Both the position numbers and the translations under genes were made by a program. Positions 35,601-48,565 of a DNA stretch of 64,000 nucleotides are shown here, in pieces. The stretch is from Arbacia lixula (lineage: Eukaryota; Echinodermata; Echinoidea; Arbacioida; Arbaciidae). Under the pieces are notes generated by a model. The model saw only the letters and a program-made list of their open reading frames with translations. It ran no database searches and was not told where the DNA came from. Every line of letters begins with the position of its first letter. Position 1 is the stretch's first letter. Where the stretch lies: contig OZ022591.1 in the NCBI GenBank assembly GCA_963669155.1, forward strand, positions 8,205,661-8,269,660. The letters are read 5' to 3'.

Positions 35601-36209
35601 TAAAAAAAAAACTACTGCAATTCCTTCCAAAAGAATTCTCCTACAGAGGCATGTCACTAATGAGCATAACTAATAAATTGAAGTGTCTTTTTCAAACTAT
35701 TCACGCTCAAATTGTGATCATACTCCAACAAAATAACAGGCACCATTCTTCCACCAGTATTCCATCATGCTACTTAATGTACTTAAATCTCTGACACATA
35801 AACTCTACATTGGCAAGACTAAGTCCTACTTTACAAACATATCTAAAACCTTGACTGGACATCTTTCTCTGCTTTTAATAATAAAAAAAAACACTGCTGG
35901 CATTTTTTCTTTATCAACAGGTACAACTACAGTGCAGCGTAGAGAAGTCTCTTTCCAAGGCACAGATTTAATGGAGTCAGCTGTTCCAAATAAAGTCTCT
36001 ATCAGCCTTGGGCGAAGGCTACGGTGCGGTTGCGACCACGTAAGCTGGATGCGATGTCCTTCAACGAAAGTATGTTTCATGATAAAACATGAGAAACACC
36101 AACATGTACACATATCACTTATCTATACAGTATAACCCTGCAACAGTTTTTGCTTCTGGAATAAAGGTGTGGAAAGTGAGAAAACTTATCGCGAAACTCC
36201 AGCTTCCAT
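29660..36209 (-). other. Possible long 3' UTR of the ABCB gene
   Basis: Reading the minus strand from the stop, I find no AATAAA until 29684-29689, about 6.5 kb away; the variant ATTAAA occurs at 35967-35972. The stretch is AT-rich, has no credible ORF and almost no microsatellites, unlike the DNA to its left. Either a very long 3' UTR, or a short one ended at an ATTAAA followed by plain intergenic DNA. Confidence 0.3.
35108..35257. mobile_element. Foldback element, 150 bp
   Basis: Arms of about 62 bp pair with a few mismatches: CCATGTTGCAGATAGG...ACTACCATGGCAACA on the left against TGTTGTCCTGGTAGTTACC...GATGCAATATGG on the right. No coding capacity; MITE-like. Confidence 0.65.
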
Positions 36210-36404
36210 TTAGCTCGCCTGTCCCATCGTTAACGTGTAGTAGTTGCCCTTTCTTGAAACCAACTCTTGGTGGCGTCCTTGCTCTACGATGACTCCATCG
36301 CGGATGACGGCGATCTGGTCAGCGTTCTGGATGGTGTTGAGACGTTGGGCAACGACGATAGACGTCCTGCCTTTCATGGCCTTGTCCAGCGCGTTTTGGA
36401 CAAG
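36210..36404 (-). CDS. ABCB1: ABCB exon w21: NBD2 H-loop region and stop
   Basis: Acceptor GACAG, phase 0, stop TAA at 36210-36212. Codes [15 protein letters not shown], then [15 protein letters not shown]: the codon at the switch-His position is CAA (Gln). The tail is short after [10 protein letters not shown]. Confidence 0.95.
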   Translation of the reverse strand, partial: LVQNALDKAMKGRTSIVVAQRLNTIQNADQIAVIRDGVIVEQGRHQELVSRKGNYYTLTMGQAS

Positions 36405-39400
36405 CTGTCAAGGAGAAAAGAATGCATGTTACTACCAAGGTGGATCTTTTTTATTTTTTTTTAATATAATATACTGAAGTGAATGATAGCCCATGAGGAT
36501 AGACAACAAATCCAAAACTAAAATAAGACACAAGGCACTATATAAGAATCCATATGGCCCAATCAATCGTTCACAGCAGCTTAGATATCAAGAGCACCAT
36601 ACCGGTACATGTATAATGATATAAGATGCCTGTGTTCTCTGCTATTGAAGAATGGGACTTTATTGTCATGGATGTCACCGACTACTTCTTCTGGTAGATT
36701 GTTCCAGGCTTGAACTGCAGTATGGATGAACGGGTGAATACTGATTGTACATTTGACAGCAACTCTTTTAAAAATGGGGCCGAGAATGAATGACGCTGGC
36801 CAAAGTGACTGTTAGTGTGAACTAGCTGTTACCTGTTCGCTCTCGGTGTCCAAGGCCGAGGTGGCTTCATCCAGCAGCAGGATGCGTGGGTTCCTGGCCA
36901 GAGCTCTGGCGATGGCTACTCTCTGCTTCTGACCACCAGACAGCTGGGCTCCCTTCTCTCCCACCAGGGTGTCATAGCCCTGCAGGGAACACAAACAATC
37001 ATATATAAATTAAAGACAGGGTGTCCCCTTGGCAAAAGTCATGAAGCTTGGCAGGAATCACCTATACCCTAAAAATCTAAAAATACCCTAAAAATCACCT
37101 ATACCCTAACAATTACATGTATGAAATCTCACGATCATAGCTTCACAAACCTTATCAGGAAAAGTGAAAAACCATCCTTGTTTACATTTGAAATGCCTCA
37201 TTTCCGAGCGATCATAGTTTATATTCTTATACAATATTGCATCTAACAGTGTATCATGCACCACTCTGTGCCCCCCCCCCCCCCACTTCAACGAATCACC
37301 ACACAGCGGAGAGAAGCAAGGTGCGTTGCACAAGGAGAGATTCAATGTGATAAAAAGTGGGGGAAAGGTTAGATCAGGGAAATGATCAGATGAGAAAGAG
37401 GGTGAGAAAGGTTAGATCAGGGAAATGATCAGATGGGAAAGAGGGTGAGGAAGGTTAGATCAGGGAAATGATCAGATGGGAAAGAGGGTGAGAAAGGTTA
37501 GATCAGGGAAATGATCAGATGGGAAAGAGGGTGAGAAAGGTTAGATCAGGGAAATGATCAGATGGGAAAGAGGGTGAGAAAGGTTAGATCAGGGAAATGA
37601 TCAGATGGGAAAGAGGGTGAGGAAGGTTAGATCAGGGAAATGATCAGATGGGAAAGAGGGTGAGGAAGGTTAGATCAGGGAAATGATCAGATGGGAAAGA
37701 GGGTGAGAAAGGTTAGATCAGGGAAATGATCAGATGGGAAAGAGGGTGAGGAAGGTTAGATCAGGGAAATGATCAGATGGGAAAGAGGGTGAGAAAGGTT
37801 AGATCAGGGAAATGATCAGATGGGAAAGAGGGTGAGAAAGGTTAGATCAGGGAAATGTTCAGATGGGAAAGAGGGTGAGAAAGGTTAGATCAGGGAAATG
37901 ATCAGATGGGAAAGAGGGTGAGGAAGGTTAGATCAGGGAAATGATCAGATGGGAAAGAGGGTGAGAAAGGTTAGATCAGGGAAATGATCAGATGGGAAAG
38001 AGGGTGAGAAAGGTTAGATCAGGGAAATGATCAGATGGGAAAGAGGGTGAGGAAGGTTAGATCAGGGAAATGATCAGATGGGAAAGAGGGTGAGAAAGAT
38101 TAGATCAGGGAAATGTTCAGATGGGAAAGAGGGTGAGGAAGGGCACTCACGAGTGGCAGAGACACGATGAAGTCGTGGATGTTGGCCATCTTAGCAACCG
38201 CCTCCACCTCCTCCTGGGACAGCTCCCTCTCCACGCTGTAGGAGATGTTCTCCTTGATGGAGCAGGCAAAGAGCACCGGCTCCTGGCTGACAATGCTCAT
38301 GATGGAGCGCAGCCAGCCCACGTTTAGGTCCCTCAGATCATTCCCATCTAAGGTCTGTGTGAATAAGGACAAGGGAAATTCAACAGGTGAAAACAAAAAT
38401 ATATGTGCATTGTCTTTGCATGTAGTTTCGGTCTCGGTCTCAGGCAGTCATGTCTCGAAATGGGTGGTCTCAGTTTTGGTCTTATCTAAATCTCAACCGA
38501 GCAATCCCCAGATACACCACTAAGTCCATAGTGCTAACTCTGGATAAAAGCATGCCCACCATAAAATCACTTCACTTGTCAGTGAAGAAATCAAAGATGG
38601 TATCAAAGTTATCTCAAAACAAATGATCAATAAGAGAGACTTTCAAAGGGGGAAATGTTAATATTTTCATTTTCATTGATGGTAATCACATAGGTATGCT
38701 ATCATATATTCTGAAATACATCTTTCAGGTCATTAAATCAATGCAAATAAAACATGTAAATCCCCATATCAACCATTAGTAAAAAGTACATACATCTGTA
38801 TAGATGATTACTAAATCGTCTATTGTACATACAGCAGGTTATATGGGAGTCGCGGTGCTCAGCATCTGAGTGGAGGATATCCAACCCAGGAAAAAGTGGA
38901 TTCATTAGAGAATGGGTTAAATTCAAACTGAGCGATGAGAAACTTACGACGTTGCCGTGGCTGGGGTCATAGAAGCGCTCCATGAGTGATACCATGGTGC
39001 TCTTGCCACACCCGCTCTCTCCGACCAGGGCCATGGTCTGACCAGGCTTGATGGAGAGATTCAGGCCGCCCAGGACCGTGGAGGCCGGCCGGTTGGGGTA
39101 GCAGAAGACTACGTTGCTGCACTTGATGTTGCCGTCTGTGTTGGTCTATGAGGGATTACAGAAAAAGATACATAATCATGATTTATTAAGAATCATCTTC
39201 TTCTTTATCACTGCATGGTTATAGTGCTAAGAGATTAACCAGGCCATTCTTTCTCTCTCTTCCTTCTTTCTCCCCTAGTTCCCCAGACCTTCTATCCCTA
39301 CTTCTTCTCCGTTCTCATATCCCTCTCGCCCCCCTTCCCCAACACAAACATCTTTCTGCCCCTTCTATATCGCATCCTACCCCCATCTCCCCTCCCTCCC

Positions 39401-42400
39401 TCTCTCTAAACAGTTAATAAAACTCACTGGTTTGAGTCCCTCGGTGGAGTAGTTGTTGATGGGTGGTGTGAGAGCGATGAGATCAACCGGGTGATACTCT
39501 CTCTCTCCTCCTCTCCTCCCCTTATTATCCCTCAACCCCCCCCCCACACCACCTTCTATCCCTACTCCTTCCCTTTTCTCCTATCACCCTCTCCTCCTCC
39601 ATAACAGTTAACAAAACTCACTGGTTTGAGTCCCTCGGTGGAGTAGTTGTCGATGGGTGGTGTGAGAGCGATGAGATTGACCAGGTGATACTCTCTCTCT
39701 CTCCTCCTCTCCTCCCCTTATTACCTCTAGACCCCCCCCCCCACCCCCATCCCCACCACCTTCTATCCCTACTCCTTCCCTTTTTTCCTATCACCCTCTC
39801 CTTCTCCATAACAGTTAATACAACTCACTGGTTTGAGTCCCTCGGTGGAGTAGTTGTCGATGGGTGGTGTGAGAGCGATGAGATCAACCAGGTCATACTC
39901 TCTCTCTCTCCTCCTCTCCTCCCCTCCTCCCCTTTTTACCCCTCCAACCACCCCCCCTCCCCCCCCCCCCACCACCACCTTCTATCCCTACTCCTTCCCT
40001 TTTCTCCTATCACCCTCTCCTCCTCCACAACAGTTAACAAAACTCACTGGTTTGAGTCCCTCTGTGGAATAGTTGTCGATGTGTGGTGTGAGAGCGATGA
40101 GATTGACCAGGTGATACTCTCTCTCTCTCCTCCCCTCTTCCCCTTATTACCCCTCCAACCACCCCCCCCCCCCCACCACTACCTTCTATCCCTACTCCTT
40201 CCCTTTTCTCCTATCACCCTCTCCTACTCCATAACAGTTAATAAAACTCACTGGTTTGAGTCCCTCGGTGGAATAGTTGTCGATGTGTGGTGCGAGAGCG
40301 ATGAGATTGACCAGGTCATACTCTCTCTCTCTCCTCCTCTCCTCCCCACCCCCCCCCACCACCTTCTATCCCTACTCCTTCCCTTTTCTCCTATCACCCT
40401 CTCCTCCTCCATAACAGTTAACAAAACTCACTGGTTTGAGTCCCTCTGTGGAGAAGTTATCAATGTGTGGTGTGATCGATGAGATCAACCAGGTGATACT
40501 CTCTCTCTCCTCCTCTCCTCCCCTTATTACCCCTCCACCCCCCCCCCCCAACCTTCTATCCCTACTCCTTCCCTTTTCTCCTATCACCCTCTCCTCCTCG
40601 ATAACAGTTAATAAAACTCACTGGTTTGAGCCCCTCGGTGGAGTAGTTGTCGATGGGTGGTGTGAGAGCGATTAGATTGACCAGCTTGGCTGCTGATAGT
40701 TTAGCTTTGCTGAAGTCTGGCATGAAAGCTGCTGCCTGGCCCAGGGCAATCCCTGCATACGTGATCACAATGATGACCCTGGATGGAGAATGGAATGATA
40801 CAAAATATATATGAATACCTCTACACTTTATTTTCACCACAAAATATTATGCTTTGGACAATATTGGGAGATATCACTTCAAGATTAACACATCACATCG
40901 AAATAAAAAGTATGTATCTTCAATTTGCTTTCCTACGATGAACTCAAATCATTTCAAACAAGTATCATCATTAGATTTCCATAATCGCCAATAATTGTAT
41001 TAAATGGAATACAGGAATGAAGAGAATAAGCTGCTGATTAAGGAGCATGAAATTAATTTCCTTAAATTTGTTAAGGTATCAGTTTCTCACATCTTTTTCT
41101 CACATTCTCTGCGTTCTGTTTTCTACCCTTCATGTAATTTTCCTCTAAATCAATCATTATTTTTTGTTTATTTTATATTCTATTACTTTTTCACAAGCTA
41201 ATCATAAATGTGTCAGTCTATGGATTATTTTTTTTACAATGTTCACTTCAAGACAAATACAAGAATCTAAATAATTTTAATTGAATCAACAAGGACGATC
41301 ATGCAATCTGTTGGTGTGTCTGACGGGCATAAACCCAAACTCACTTGAACATGGCGTCCGAGCTCATCTGGCCGATGGCCACCAAGTGGCCACCAAACCT
41401 GAAGGCAGCAGCGAAGAGGAAGAAGACTGATGCCTGGGAACAGCAGACAGCAAAGGCAAAGAAGAACTTGTGCTTCTGGATTTTCCTGTTTGCAGAAAAT
41501 GAGATGGAGAAAGGGAGGAGAGGGTGGTAAATTCTCTATTCTTCATATTTTCAGGGTGAATCTGGACACCTTAAGTTTACTGGTTCAATCCTAGATTTTA
41601 GAAAAGTGAGAGAGAAAGAAAGAGAACAAAGAAAGAAGGCAAAGAACTTGAGCTTCTCGATTTCCTGTTTCAATTGCAGAATATAAAATTAGAAAAAGAT
41701 GGGGAGTTAGTTCTTTCATTTATTTAAGATTGTGGGATGAATCTGGACACTTAAAAATTCCTGGTTATATCAAAGATTTGCAAAAAGATGAGAAAAGAGA
41801 AAGAGAACAATGAAAGATGATTTAAACAACACTCTACAATATTGCAGCATTTTAAAATGTCAACTTGTAATTTGACCAATACGTCAAAATTTCAACTAAT
41901 ATTTTAATATTGAAAAATTCAAACGAAAATCTCAATATCTTAACACTTCTATAAATATTCAACTAATAACTCAATAATTCAACTAATATTTCAATATTCA
42001 ACTTATTATAATTATTTGATCTTATTTCTATATCTCAACCAATATTCAAATATTTCAACTTATGTTCCACATATCTAAACTTACCTGAGAGGCTCCCTGA
42101 GCTTCTCGCAATAGAAGTGATATATCCTCTCCTCCAGCAGTAGGGCAGACACAGTCGTAATGTTCTCAATAGCCTCACTCGCAATCTGGGAACAACCACA
42201 ACATGAGATCAGCAGTCAGCACAAAGATGTTGATATTTCAAAATTTCAACATATGTTCAAACAGTAGTTGAAGCTGTTGCACAGCAGCCCAATGGCCACA
42301 CTCAGTCGTCTTTTGGAGATAGTGGCTTTATAGACAGTGGTTTCACAAGACAACTGGTCTTTATAAGCATTGGTCTTTGCAGACAGTGATTTTTACATCC

Positions 42401-44039
42401 AGTGGTCTTTATAGACAATAGTCATTACAGATGGTGGTCTTTTCAGATAGAAATCTTGACAGATATGGGTATTTATAGACAGTGGTCGTTCCAGACAGCT
42501 GGTCTTAAGAGACAGAGGTCTTTATAGACAGAAGTCTTTCCAGACAACTGGTTTTTACAGATAGTGGTCTTTCCAGACAGCTGGCGGGTGTTTCACCAAG
42601 CTGTTCGTAAGTTACGAACGACTTTATGAGCGACTGGTGATCCCTTCTTGTGCTAAATGCGATACCACGCTTTGTTCATTGAGAATCTGATTTAGGACAA
42701 GAAGGGATCACCAGTCGCTCGTAAAGTCGTTCGTAACTTACGAACAGCTTGGTGAAACACCCCCCTGGTCTTTACAGACAGGTGATTTCCATAGCTAAGT
42801 CCAACTATAGAATGGACCTGAGGTTGGGTGTCCTTACCTTGGAAGCCTCCTGCAGCAGATGAGAATCCTGTTTGTGTGTACCCGTCAGCATGGCCATCTG
42901 GATACGCCCCCATAGGGTCATGAGGGGCACAGCGCACAGCGTGAAGAGCGCTAGCTGCCAGCCGTAGATGAAGGCGATCACCAACGCGATGATCACGGTC
43001 ACAATCTCGTGGATCACAGTGCTGATACGCAGACCAGTTGCCTACGGGACCAATGGAGGTTACTTTAATTAATATTCAATATTTCAATCATATAAAAAAA
43101 AATTCAACTAATAATGTTTTTGCTACTCAGTGAGGGGTGCTTTGTATCATATACATGCTTAAGTTACAATTCCAATCCATTTTTCATGATGTAGTTCTAA
43201 GTGGCAGTGTTATCATACTATAACCCCATTTTCCAATCTCCCATATAAAAGTACAGAGTGTGATAGCCAGAATATTGTTACTGGTTGTTTTAAGATGTGT
43301 TGCAATTTTGCTTCTGACTGAAGTGTTTTTTATTACCAAAAAATCTTTTCACATGAACTCAATGAAGTGGAGGAAGCATTACAAAGGCTTACAATAATAA
43401 TCAAATAAATCAAATCACATAACTGATTTTGTTTGTATTCTACAAGGAATTAATGACTTCATAGTTGAATGAATATATTGGAAAGACATAATATGGAGTA
43501 ATCTAAACAAGGCAAAGAGATGACAGAAAATGGCTGGAGAGAAATTAATGATTTAGAAGGGAAAAAAAAACAAGAAGTGAGATCCACCATGCATAGAGTC
43601 TGAAATCCTCTTCCAAGGTACAAACACAACAATGGTGTAGGAATCCAAAGAATGTGAGGTTACAGCACACAGCCTTGGCATGTAGTGTGTATATGCCTCC
43701 AAACATGTGACTGTCTGTATGTCTGTATGTACACAATATGGATATATCTACGTACGTATATGTATGTTATGTATGTATGTTTGCATGTAGGTGCGTACGT
43801 GTGTATGTTTGCATATAGGTGCGTATGTGTGTATGTTTGTGTGTGTGTATGCATGTGTGTATGTGTGTATGTACAAATGCATACGGTATATATATAATTT
43901 GCATGATTGTTTTGTTTAATTTGTGTTAATATATTTAAACTGATTGTATGAATTTAATTTGTATTATTATGGAATCAGAATAAAGATCATTGGAAAAAAA
44001 AATAAATGTATGAGTGCATGTATGTATGTGTGAATGTGA

Positions 44040-44070
<31 letters not shown>

Positions 44071-47000
44071 TGTATGTATGAATCCGTGCGTGACTACTTC
44101 ACACACTAGAACGTGCATTAAGTATTTCCTGTTTGTATGCTTGTATGAAATATTCCAAATTGTAATTTCCCAACTTACTGTTTTATATCGGTGTTTGTGT
44201 CTTTAAGTAATATGTGTGTGGTGTGGGTGAAAATGTACAATAAGCATTTATGGGTGTGTGTGAGTATGTTTATAGAGAAGAAGGGTACAACACTTACCCC
44301 CTGAACGTTGGAAGCGTCTGTGGCAAGGAGGTTAGCGAGGGAGCCGGTGTTGTGCTGAGGCTCATCAAACCAAGCTGCATCCTGTTATGAGATAGGAAGA
44401 CATTGACATTCAATTCAATTCAAAGAATCAAAAGTTTTTGCAGAGAGACAACAGATTATATAATCTTTATTTTACTGCCTGGTACCCTCCCTAGCAAAAA
44501 AGATTGATTAATCAATATGTTGGGTATAAAATTGTTGCTGTAGCATGAATTTAAAGGATTTCACGCGTTGATTCTGTGGGGAGACGCCACTATTAAGCTG
44601 TTACTTGCGAACTTAACGCACGTATGCGGAACGCAGCAAAATGGCTAGCCACGATCAGGGCCGAAGGTTTAGCTTCGGTAAGGATCGTGCATTCTAACCA
44701 GGTGGGTAAATGCGTGAGAGCCCGAGAAACAATACACAAGTGTGCGTTTTGCAAGGAACGCACGGCATACGCAATATGGCAGCGCACTAGGGATATATCC
44801 TGCGTACGACACGTGAAAGCCTTTAAACATGGTTGAGTGAAAGTCTACCTGACGGACTGATGGAGGTACTCATGCACAGACTGGACAAAATTGTTTTGAT
44901 GGCTTTTTTGTTATTGCTTGTTTTTGCATTGTCGGGGATAAATCATCCCAAGCTCCCATTAATTGTTTTCACCTGGAAAAGGGGGGGGGGGGGGGGGTTG
45001 GAGGGGGGAGGGGGGTGGAAGGGGGGGGGGTGGAAGGAGTGGTGGAAGGGGGATGGGAGGGGGGTACTGACCTGTCTGAGCATGGCCCAGAATGCCTCCT
45101 TCCTCAGCCTAAGGGTCAGCCGCTCTCCTGAGATGCTGAACATGAGCATGCTGATGAAGATGCTGACCGCTCGTACCACACCCAACACGATGAACATCAG
45201 AGACCAGAAGGATGCCGCTGCTGGGATCTCGGCTGGTGGCAGACTGAATATCTACAAACAATATACCAAGCGTAGAGTCCATGATATTATTATTTTTTTT
45301 TAAATCTTTATTTCACCCTTCATGAGGGCAGTTAGATGTACAGATGATATAATTTTTACGTTTCTATCTCAGGTATAAGATGCATTACTATATATATATC
45401 TTTCATTATCATTATAACTGCTTAGGTAGCTGAATATCTACAAACAACATACTAACCGTAGAGCCAGTGACATAATCTTGATCTTAGCAAACGATTAGGG
45501 CACTTAAATGTATAGATGATAAGTTTTTACATTTATATCTCAGATATCAGATGCATTGAATATATGAGGTTGATAAAGATAAAGGTCTAAGACTGAAATA
45601 ACATTTTTCTTCTCCGGCGTCTTCATGAATTTGTTTGTGTTTACATAAACATATCAATATAAATAGCCAATTTATCTTCCATTATCATTACTGTGAATCT
45701 ACATACAAAACACATCAAGCGTAGAGCCAGTAATATAAACTTGGACAAATGTCATAAGAACATCATGCTGTATTGATCAAAGTCGATTATTTCCAACACA
45801 GTATTCCCCCCATCTGGCCAGAAGGAAAAAATAATAGAATAGAATTATAACAAAAAAAAAGGTGTGAAGGGCACTCTAAATCTCTGTTCACTCAAGAGTG
45901 GTTTCCCTGATGCCTGATGCCGGTTAATTAGCGCCAGGGATTCATTCTCCATGCATTTAAAGATTGTCCGTCCCTTTTGCAAGCTTAAAATTTGAAATCG
46001 TCTATCACGATCGTAAATTGAAGAAAGTGTGATTCAAGACCATTTCTAAGAATATAGCATGTTGAAGCTTTCTGTGTATGTAAAAATTTCAGCCGTTAAA
46101 TTTCAAACCGACTTTTTTCCTACTACGAAAAAAGTATTAGTCTTTGTTACAGTATCTATGTGGTTATTATGCATGTGTGAAATCCTAATTTTATGAGTAA
46201 TTACCAAACTTTGGAAGAGATTCCTCCTATAGAATATTTTTTTTCATAATGCGTTTTATAATTTAATAAACAGATTAATCAATAAAGCAGATATTTCAAC
46301 ACAAACTGCTAAGAGCCTGAGGTAAAGACTATTAATCAGACGTTGTTTACGTGCATTATTTGAATTCTACACTACGTATCAGTTTCAAATGATGAATATA
46401 CAGCTTGCTAACACTTCTCTATATGTTTTGCCAATGTTTTGATGGTTTTGTGGTGATCTGAAAAAGGGAAGGGCTGTCTTTAAGCAAATACAGACAATTA
46501 CCTATGTTTACATACTCATACTTAAAAAGGGAAAACACATTCCATTCCTACTAGGTACCCAATTAATAGCATGTACTATACAATATTGTGAGGATTTGCT
46601 GCAACAAGAACTTAAGAAGAACTGTGAGGGTACTTGTAGCCTTACCCTGATGATTTCTGTGAGCAGGATGGCCAGCGTGGGCAGAGCGGCTCCAAGGAAT
46701 GCAGCGAAGATGCAACCAATGATGATGTAAGTCTTCTCAGGGGCATTCAGCTGCAGGATCTGCTTGTAAGACAGCTGGGGCACCTCAACATGAACCTTCT
46801 GTGAACGTTAATGATAAATAGAAATGATTATGATAGAGGTATTAATAACAATAGTGACAGTAATACTATTTGAAACAATAATAGTAATAATAATAATTCT
46901 AATGATGCTACTACTAATAAAACAACAATAACACCAAAAGCAACAATGACAGTATCAATAGTAATAATACTTATCATGATAATCACCGTAGTGACAATAG

Positions 47001-48489
47001 CAATAAGAACAATTTAATAATAACAATCATCATGAAAATGATGATAATACTGTAAATAACATAAACTTGATATCGAGTGCATCTGATAAAAATCTATGAA
47101 ACAAGCTACACAAATACGAGTTACTGTTATTTATATCAATGATGCTTCAAAGCACAACAAGAAGTAATCCTCATAAATGTACAAAGTTGGAAACATAAAA
47201 TTCCTCAAATATCATAGAAATTGTCAGTCATCAATGCACTGACTTCTTGATTATCTAATTCTCATTAACTTTCCAGAGAGACTTCTCAGCTCCCTTAATA
47301 TAAAAGTAAATGAGGTCAAGAGCTTGTCGGTGTCCTACCTCTTTCCGCTTGGCCTTCTTGTTCTTCTTCCTGGCCTTGGTGGGTGCGTCAGGCTCATCCT
47401 CCAGAAAGGCCTTCCCGTTGCCGTTGCCATGGCCGTTCATCGTCAGGATGAGCTCCTCATTGGCCGAGCTGTACTTGACTGAGTCCGAGGAGGGGGAGGA
47501 GGGGGCCGAGTCGTTGACGGACGGCAACCGATGCAGGCTCCTCTCATCGTCATCTGTACGATAGGCGGAAGAGAGAGAGAGAAAGAAAGAGATTTCTTTC
47601 ATATGTTCGTTCTTTCATCATTGTTACCATGAGGAATCACTGATTGCAATCACTCATGCAAGAGTTGTTCCTAAATTACAGAGAGTACCAAAGTGTCATA
47701 TGAGCATATATCAAGTCAACCGTTTCCAAACTATGTGAGTAGAGTAAAACATCAGTGATCATAGCGGGGACTCTCATTGGGAGTGCCCGACACTAGCCCA
47801 CTAGACAATGTTGGACCAGTGAAACTCTCACTTAAGGGATGTTGTTTAGAACCAGATACTTGCATAATAATTGATATGGTGACACATCTACGGTACTCTT
47901 AGTAATTTCGGAACAACTCTTGCATGCTTTGTTATGTGATTATTATTGCAGTACTGTAAATGTGCATTACATTTTGCGAGCAAAGCAAATTTCCAAGAAT
48001 GGACATTAAATAATTCAATAGTTTACTAATGACTCAACTAGTGTTGCCAATTTGAAGATGTAGGGATCACTCAACCTTTTTTTCATTATAAATACCATTA
48101 CAAAGGTGATACGTATCATTAAATGACAAAATCGATTTCACCTTGTTTTATTTGATGTATCTTTTACATTCTTTTTTTTTTTTTTTTTAGAATAATTGAG
48201 ATGAAAATGTATAACCCAACATCACAGTATTGTGGTGTGTAGTCCCAGATGGATTGAAGATGCAAAAAGTTTTATTCTCTCATATTGGTGGTATCAAGGG
48301 CACAAAAAATAAAGTTTGAAAACGTTAAATATGTAATGCGAGGTAAGCATTTGCAGAACTAGAAAAGGGAATGAAATACAAGTTATTGTAATGACTTGTA
48401 GTAATTGTTGTGGTTAAGTGTGGCAAAGACAGTCCCGAAATACATGGACAATGTCACAATGTAGACAATTTTCACACTTATACTCACAA

Positions 48490-48565
<76 letters not shown>

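Noticed and set aside
37367-38140. Regularly spaced repeat considered as a CRISPR array
   Set aside because: The whole 43-bp unit repeats with no variable spacers, in a eukaryotic intron.
39685-40482. 265-codon plus-strand frame with a repeating pattern
   Set aside because: Antisense reading of the tandem exon-end array, not a repeat protein.
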